Below, in pieces: positions 60,820 to 64,000 of a stretch of 64,000 nucleotides of DNA. Within the stretch, counting starts at the first letter, position 1. The number at the start of each line of letters is the position of its first letter. The translations under genes and the position numbers were made by a program. The stretch is from Coriolopsis trogii (lineage: Eukaryota; Basidiomycota; Agaricomycetes; Polyporales; Polyporaceae). The notes beneath the pieces are model-generated. The model did not search any database. It saw only the letters and a list, made by a program, of their open reading frames with translations, and was not told the origin of the DNA. The DNA is taken from NCBI GenBank assembly GCA_020543525.1, contig JAHYIO010000001.1, positions 3,596,001 to 3,660,000 of the forward strand, read 5' to 3'.

Positions 60820-63423
60820 ATGGCTCTTTCTTGGTACCACGGTTGCCTCGCCCTCGTCGGGCCTCGCATCTCCGATATCGCAAAAACAGAGCTATCTCGT
60901 CTTGAGCAATCTCAACATACCGTACACCTTCTCGACTCAACCTCTACGAGTTTCCACATTACGGTCCTGACCAAAGACGAACTACGCAACCAGGCAGTCA
61001 AGGACGCCCTCCCATCATTGCACACGGTCGACACGCGCCATCTCCACGTCGCAGGCATCGGAGGCAGCCCCAAGCTCGGGGTGTTCTTCGTCGTCATCAT
61101 TTGGGCAGCGGGTCAGACTCTACGCAAGCGCGTCGGCCTGAAGCCCAAACAGCTCCACATCACTCTCTCGCAACGAGACGACCACGGGATCGACAAGGGG
61201 TTTGACTCTGTTCTCCTTGGGTACTCGTCTACGGTTGCTGCCGACGACTTGGAATTCCTCGACCATCTCGCATTCACGTTTCATGCGGAGGGCAACTTTC
61301 ATCGCGCGAGGGTGGTCGCTGCCGATCTGTGCAAGGCGGTGCCGCATTCCGAGCGCGGCTTCTTGAGGCTCGGTGATGCTGCGCTGAAACTTAACCAGCA
61401 TAAGCTTGCAATGCTTGCGTACGGAAGCGCATTCGAGCGATGCTCCGACGCCAAGGCGATGGAGTACTGTCTGAAGAGGATCGAAGAATGCGCACAGTAC
61501 ACCGAGTGGGGATGCACGTTGACGGACTCGGAACGTACACAGTTGGCAGATGCTCCTCACCAGCTGTTCGAGCCTTGGTCGACCACACTCCGCGAGGAGC
61601 TCAGCTCACGAGAGCTGCAATCTGTCCCATCACTTTGCATTCAGCCCCGGGAACCACTCTGGATACCTCCCATCCGTGGTATCGAATTCTACCGCCTTCC
61701 CAGGTTCTTCAGATGGCTGGTCCCTTTCCACGTCGCTCTCATGTCCACTCCCCGTCATGCCGCCGACATTGAGGCACTGTCCTCGCCTCACCTCCGCATC
61801 CGACACGTCCTGACACTGACCGAAGAGTCACCACTCGATCCTGCTTGGTTCTTGGGGAGGAACATCCGAAATACCTTCCTACCGGTGCCCAACTATCGGC
61901 CGCCCACAATTGAGCAGATGGACCTCATCCTGCGCATGCTCGACGATGAGCGCAACACGCCCATCCTCATCCATTGCGGCGGTGGCAAGGGCCGCGCCGG
62001 GACCGTCGCGGCCTGCTACCTTGTCGCATATGGGTTTGCTAAGCCCGACTCGCGGCGCACGGAACCGGCGATGTCGGCCACGGATGCGATTCACGCTCTG
62101 CGCGCCCTCCGGCCGGGAAGCATCGAGACGGAGGAGCAGGAAGCGTTCGTTGCGAAGTACTGCAGCGCAATCTGGAAGCGCCACGCCGTGCTGCCAGACT
62201 TGGTGCCCGAACCGCCTCCCTGCCCGCTGGAAGTCGAAGGAACGATATCGAAGGACGCTGATCTGTTTATGCTGGTCGGACTCCCGGGGTCGGGCAAGAC
62301 GACGTTGTCGCGCATGCTGATGGCGCGAAACCCGCATGCGTGGATGTACATCTCGCAGGACGACACGGGCAGCCGGAGCGCATGCGAGACCGCGATCGGG
62401 AACGTGCGAAGTGGGAAGGTCCTCCTGGACTGCTGCAACGTCTCGCGCGACGGGCGCAAGGCGTGGCTCGAGCTCGCCTCGCACTGGGCGACTTCCCCTG
62501 TCTGCGTGTGGTTTGACTATGCCAGGGAGCTCTGTGTCTCGCGCGCACAGAATCGTGCAGGTCACCCAACGCTACCACCGGGGAACCGAGTACGCAACGC
62601 GATGGACCAAATGCACGGCGCATTCGTGAGGCCGTCTCTCGAAGAGGGCTTCAGGGCTGTCTTCACCATTCGCTCATTCGCTGCGGCCGAGGAACTGGTG
62701 TTACGGCTTTCGCCCCCGGTCACGCTCTTCAAATTTCCCCGTACGGCTCACATCCTGGACTTGGGGTCGGCAACCGACGATGATATTGTTACCGGCACCC
62801 TCCCGCCCATCGTAGACGGGCACGTCGTGATCACCGAGAAGGTCGATGGGGCGAACATGGGCTTCTCGCTCTCCGCGGACCGCACGCAAATTGTGGTGCA
62901 GAACCGGTCGCACTATGTGAACCCAGCGTCGCACGAGCAGTTCCGGAAGCTCGGGGTTTGGATTGAGCGGCACCGCGCGGGCCTCATGAAGATCCTCGAC
63001 CGGGATCCGCTCTTTGCACAGCGATACATTCTGTTTGGGGAATGGGTGGTCGCGACACATTCCATTTCGTACAGTCGACTGCCGGATTGGTTCATGGCGT
63101 TCGACTTGTACGACCGGAGCTTGGAGGGGTGGGCAGACAGGCGGACGCTGGAGGGGCTGGTGGAGGATACGGCCATTCAGCTGGTCCCTGTCATCCACGA
63201 GGGCGATATGGTGAGCGAAGAAGACCTCAGACGGATGGTCCAACAGCCTTCACGTTTCTACGAGGGCCGTGTGGAGGGAGTATACGTGAAGGTGGAGAAG
63301 ATGGGTAGGGTTGTGTCGAGAGGGAAAGTCGTTCGCGCAGACTTCATCGCGGGGAACGAGCATTGGTCCAGGGGCCCTCTACAATTAAACGCTCTCCAGA
63401 GCCTAGACAGCAGCATTGAATAA
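60820..63423 (+). CDS. Multidomain RNA-repair protein: 2H phosphoesterase-TPR-DSP phosphatase-P-loop kinase-RNA ligase (867 aa)
   Basis: One uninterrupted frame, no introns. Residues ~1-135: 2H (LigT-like) domain with paired HxT motifs FHITV (46-48) and LHITL (113-115), the cyclic phosphodiesterase signature. ~145-225: TPR-like helices (AEGNFHRARVVAADLCKAVP, LGDAALKLNQHKLAMLAYGS). ~285-410: dual-specificity-phosphatase fold with P-loop HCGGGKGRAG (Cys386, Arg392) and PVPNYRPPTIEQ. ~480-625: polynucleotide-kinase-like P-loop with Walker A GLPGSGKTT (487-495), ISQDDTGSR, KVLLDCCNVSRDGRK. ~632-867: Rnl2/REL-class nucleotidyltransferase with motif I EKVDGAN (Lys674), III LFGEW, IIIa FMAFDLYD, IV EGVYVKVE and V KVVRADF. 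Predicted together: open 2',3'-cyclic phosphate, remove phosphate, phosphorylate 5'-OH, seal. Domain order and ligase class differ from tRNA ligase Trl1. The start at 60820 is chosen because the 2H domain begins there. Confidence 0.85.
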   Translation: MALSWYHGCLALVGPRISDIAKTELSRLEQSQHTVHLLDSTSTSFHITVLTKDELRNQAVKDALPSLHTVDTRHLHVAGIGGSPKLGVFFVVIIWAAGQTLRKRVGLKPKQLHITLSQRDDHGIDKGFDSVLLGYSSTVAADDLEFLDHLAFTFHAEGNFHRARVVAADLCKAVPHSERGFLRLGDAALKLNQHKLAMLAYGSAFERCSDAKAMEYCLKRIEECAQYTEWGCTLTDSERTQLADAPHQLFEPWSTTLREELSSRELQSVPSLCIQPREPLWIPPIRGIEFYRLPRFFRWLVPFHVALMSTPRHAADIEALSSPHLRIRHVLTLTEESPLDPAWFLGRNIRNTFLPVPNYRPPTIEQMDLILRMLDDERNTPILIHCGGGKGRAGTVAACYLVAYGFAKPDSRRTEPAMSATDAIHALRALRPGSIETEEQEAFVAKYCSAIWKRHAVLPDLVPEPPPCPLEVEGTISKDADLFMLVGLPGSGKTTLSRMLMARNPHAWMYISQDDTGSRSACETAIGNVRSGKVLLDCCNVSRDGRKAWLELASHWATSPVCVWFDYARELCVSRAQNRAGHPTLPPGNRVRNAMDQMHGAFVRPSLEEGFRAVFTIRSFAAAEELVLRLSPPVTLFKFPRTAHILDLGSATDDDIVTGTLPPIVDGHVVITEKVDGANMGFSLSADRTQIVVQNRSHYVNPASHEQFRKLGVWIERHRAGLMKILDRDPLFAQRYILFGEWVVATHSISYSRLPDWFMAFDLYDRSLEGWADRRTLEGLVEDTAIQLVPVIHEGDMVSEEDLRRMVQQPSRFYEGRVEGVYVKVEKMGRVVSRGKVVRADFIAGNEHWSRGPLQLNALQSLDSSIE

Positions 63424-63612
63424 AGGGAAACCTGGGCGGTTTCGTCCTCTATGCACTCCTGTGATGGCGCCTATCTAATCATGGAAGATAAGCATTCGAT
63501 AGTCTCCCACCGATCGTCGATTATAATCCTCCTCCATCCAAAACTCTCTCGTCCACCCGCAAACAGCTCTCACCACGTCTCCCATCGTGACTGAAACGAC
63601 TATCCACCCATC

Positions 63613-64000
63613 ATGTCTACGGAAACTTACCAGCTCTTCTGCATGGGCAACCCCCTCCTCGATATGCAAGTTACGAATGGCGAAGAGCTCCTCAAAAAGT
63701 ACGACCTCAAGTCTAATGATGCCATTCTCGCTGAGGAAAAGCACATGCCGATGTACGATATCTCCGCTTTTGTGTCCTGAGATCCCTCGAATGACTTTTG
63801 CTCTTTAGCTACGGCGAGCTCGTAGAAAAGTACAAGATCACCTATGTGGCCGGTGGTGCAGCGCAGAACGCGGCGCGCGGTGCAGCAGTACGCATTCCCA
63901 GCCATACCAGTGAGGTCCCTGAGACTTACTAACACCCACTCACACGCTCCAGTACGTCCTTCCCCCGCACTCTGTCGTGTACGTCGGCTGCGTCGGCGAC
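63613..64000 (+). CDS. Adenosine kinase, 3' part outside window
   Basis: Phosphorylates adenosine to AMP (PfkB/ribokinase family). ATG 63613: MSTETYQLFCMGNPLLDMQV. Exons 63613-63752, 63809-63887 and from 63953 join in frame, the first through GTACGA..TTTAG completing an Ile codon. The N-terminal adenosine-binding motif GNPLLDMQ, the KYKITYVAGGAAQNAARGAA substrate/lid motif and YVLPPHSVVYVGCVGD match eukaryotic adenosine kinases. The catalytic Asp/anion hole (GAGD) would lie beyond the window. Confidence 0.93.

Noticed and set aside
1..64000. tRNA, rRNA or CRISPR features.
   Set aside because: No convincing tRNA B-box with matching stems, no rRNA-like sequence and no regularly spaced direct repeats were found by eye; a covariance-model scan would be decisive for tRNAs.

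Overview
The window is nuclear DNA from a filamentous basidiomycete, most likely an Agaricomycete. The evidence is gene content and architecture: GC-rich genes on both strands cut by many short introns (about 50-70 nt, GT..AG), a DUF6533-type membrane protein, F-box families, a membrane-anchored P450, a class III-type chitin synthase and a QDE-1-type RNA-dependent RNA polymerase. I cannot name the genus. Gene models were assembled by hand from reading frames and splice sites; where exon lengths are given the frame was checked across the junctions.

Layout. 1-8262 (all minus): partial F-box/LRR protein, a 76-residue YABBY/HMG-like protein, Vps33, and a small double-stranded-RNA-binding protein. 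8831-25083 (all minus): NTE1 phospholipase, a three-homeodomain transcription factor, pantothenate kinase, and chitin synthase. 27557-37305 (plus): casein kinase I, COPI gamma subunit, and a CorA-type Mg transporter. 38221-40495: a frameshifted F-box pseudogene and two facing palindromic repeats. 40496-49998 (minus): cytochrome P450, an apparently gene-poor stretch, and the RNA-dependent RNA polymerase. 50665-56549 (plus): HDAC-like amidohydrolase (divergent from the polymerase), DUF6533 protein, and U1A/U2B''-like snRNP protein. 56831-59093 (minus): malic enzyme. 59367-64000 (plus): LysM membrane protein, a large multidomain RNA-repair protein, and the 5' part of adenosine kinase.

Most genes are core eukaryotic housekeeping functions (vesicle traffic, lipid and CoA metabolism, cell wall, splicing). 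The outstanding gene is at 60820-63423. In one intronless reading frame it appears to join a 2H cyclic-phosphodiesterase-like domain, a TPR-like stretch, a dual-specificity-phosphatase-like domain, a polynucleotide-kinase-like P-loop domain and an Rnl2-class RNA ligase domain. That would be a complete RNA end-healing and sealing pathway in one chain. Other points of interest are a 12-nt micro-exon encoding the catalytic motif of the RNA polymerase, an intron at the same codon in two of three tandem homeodomains, and a plant-YABBY-like mini-protein.
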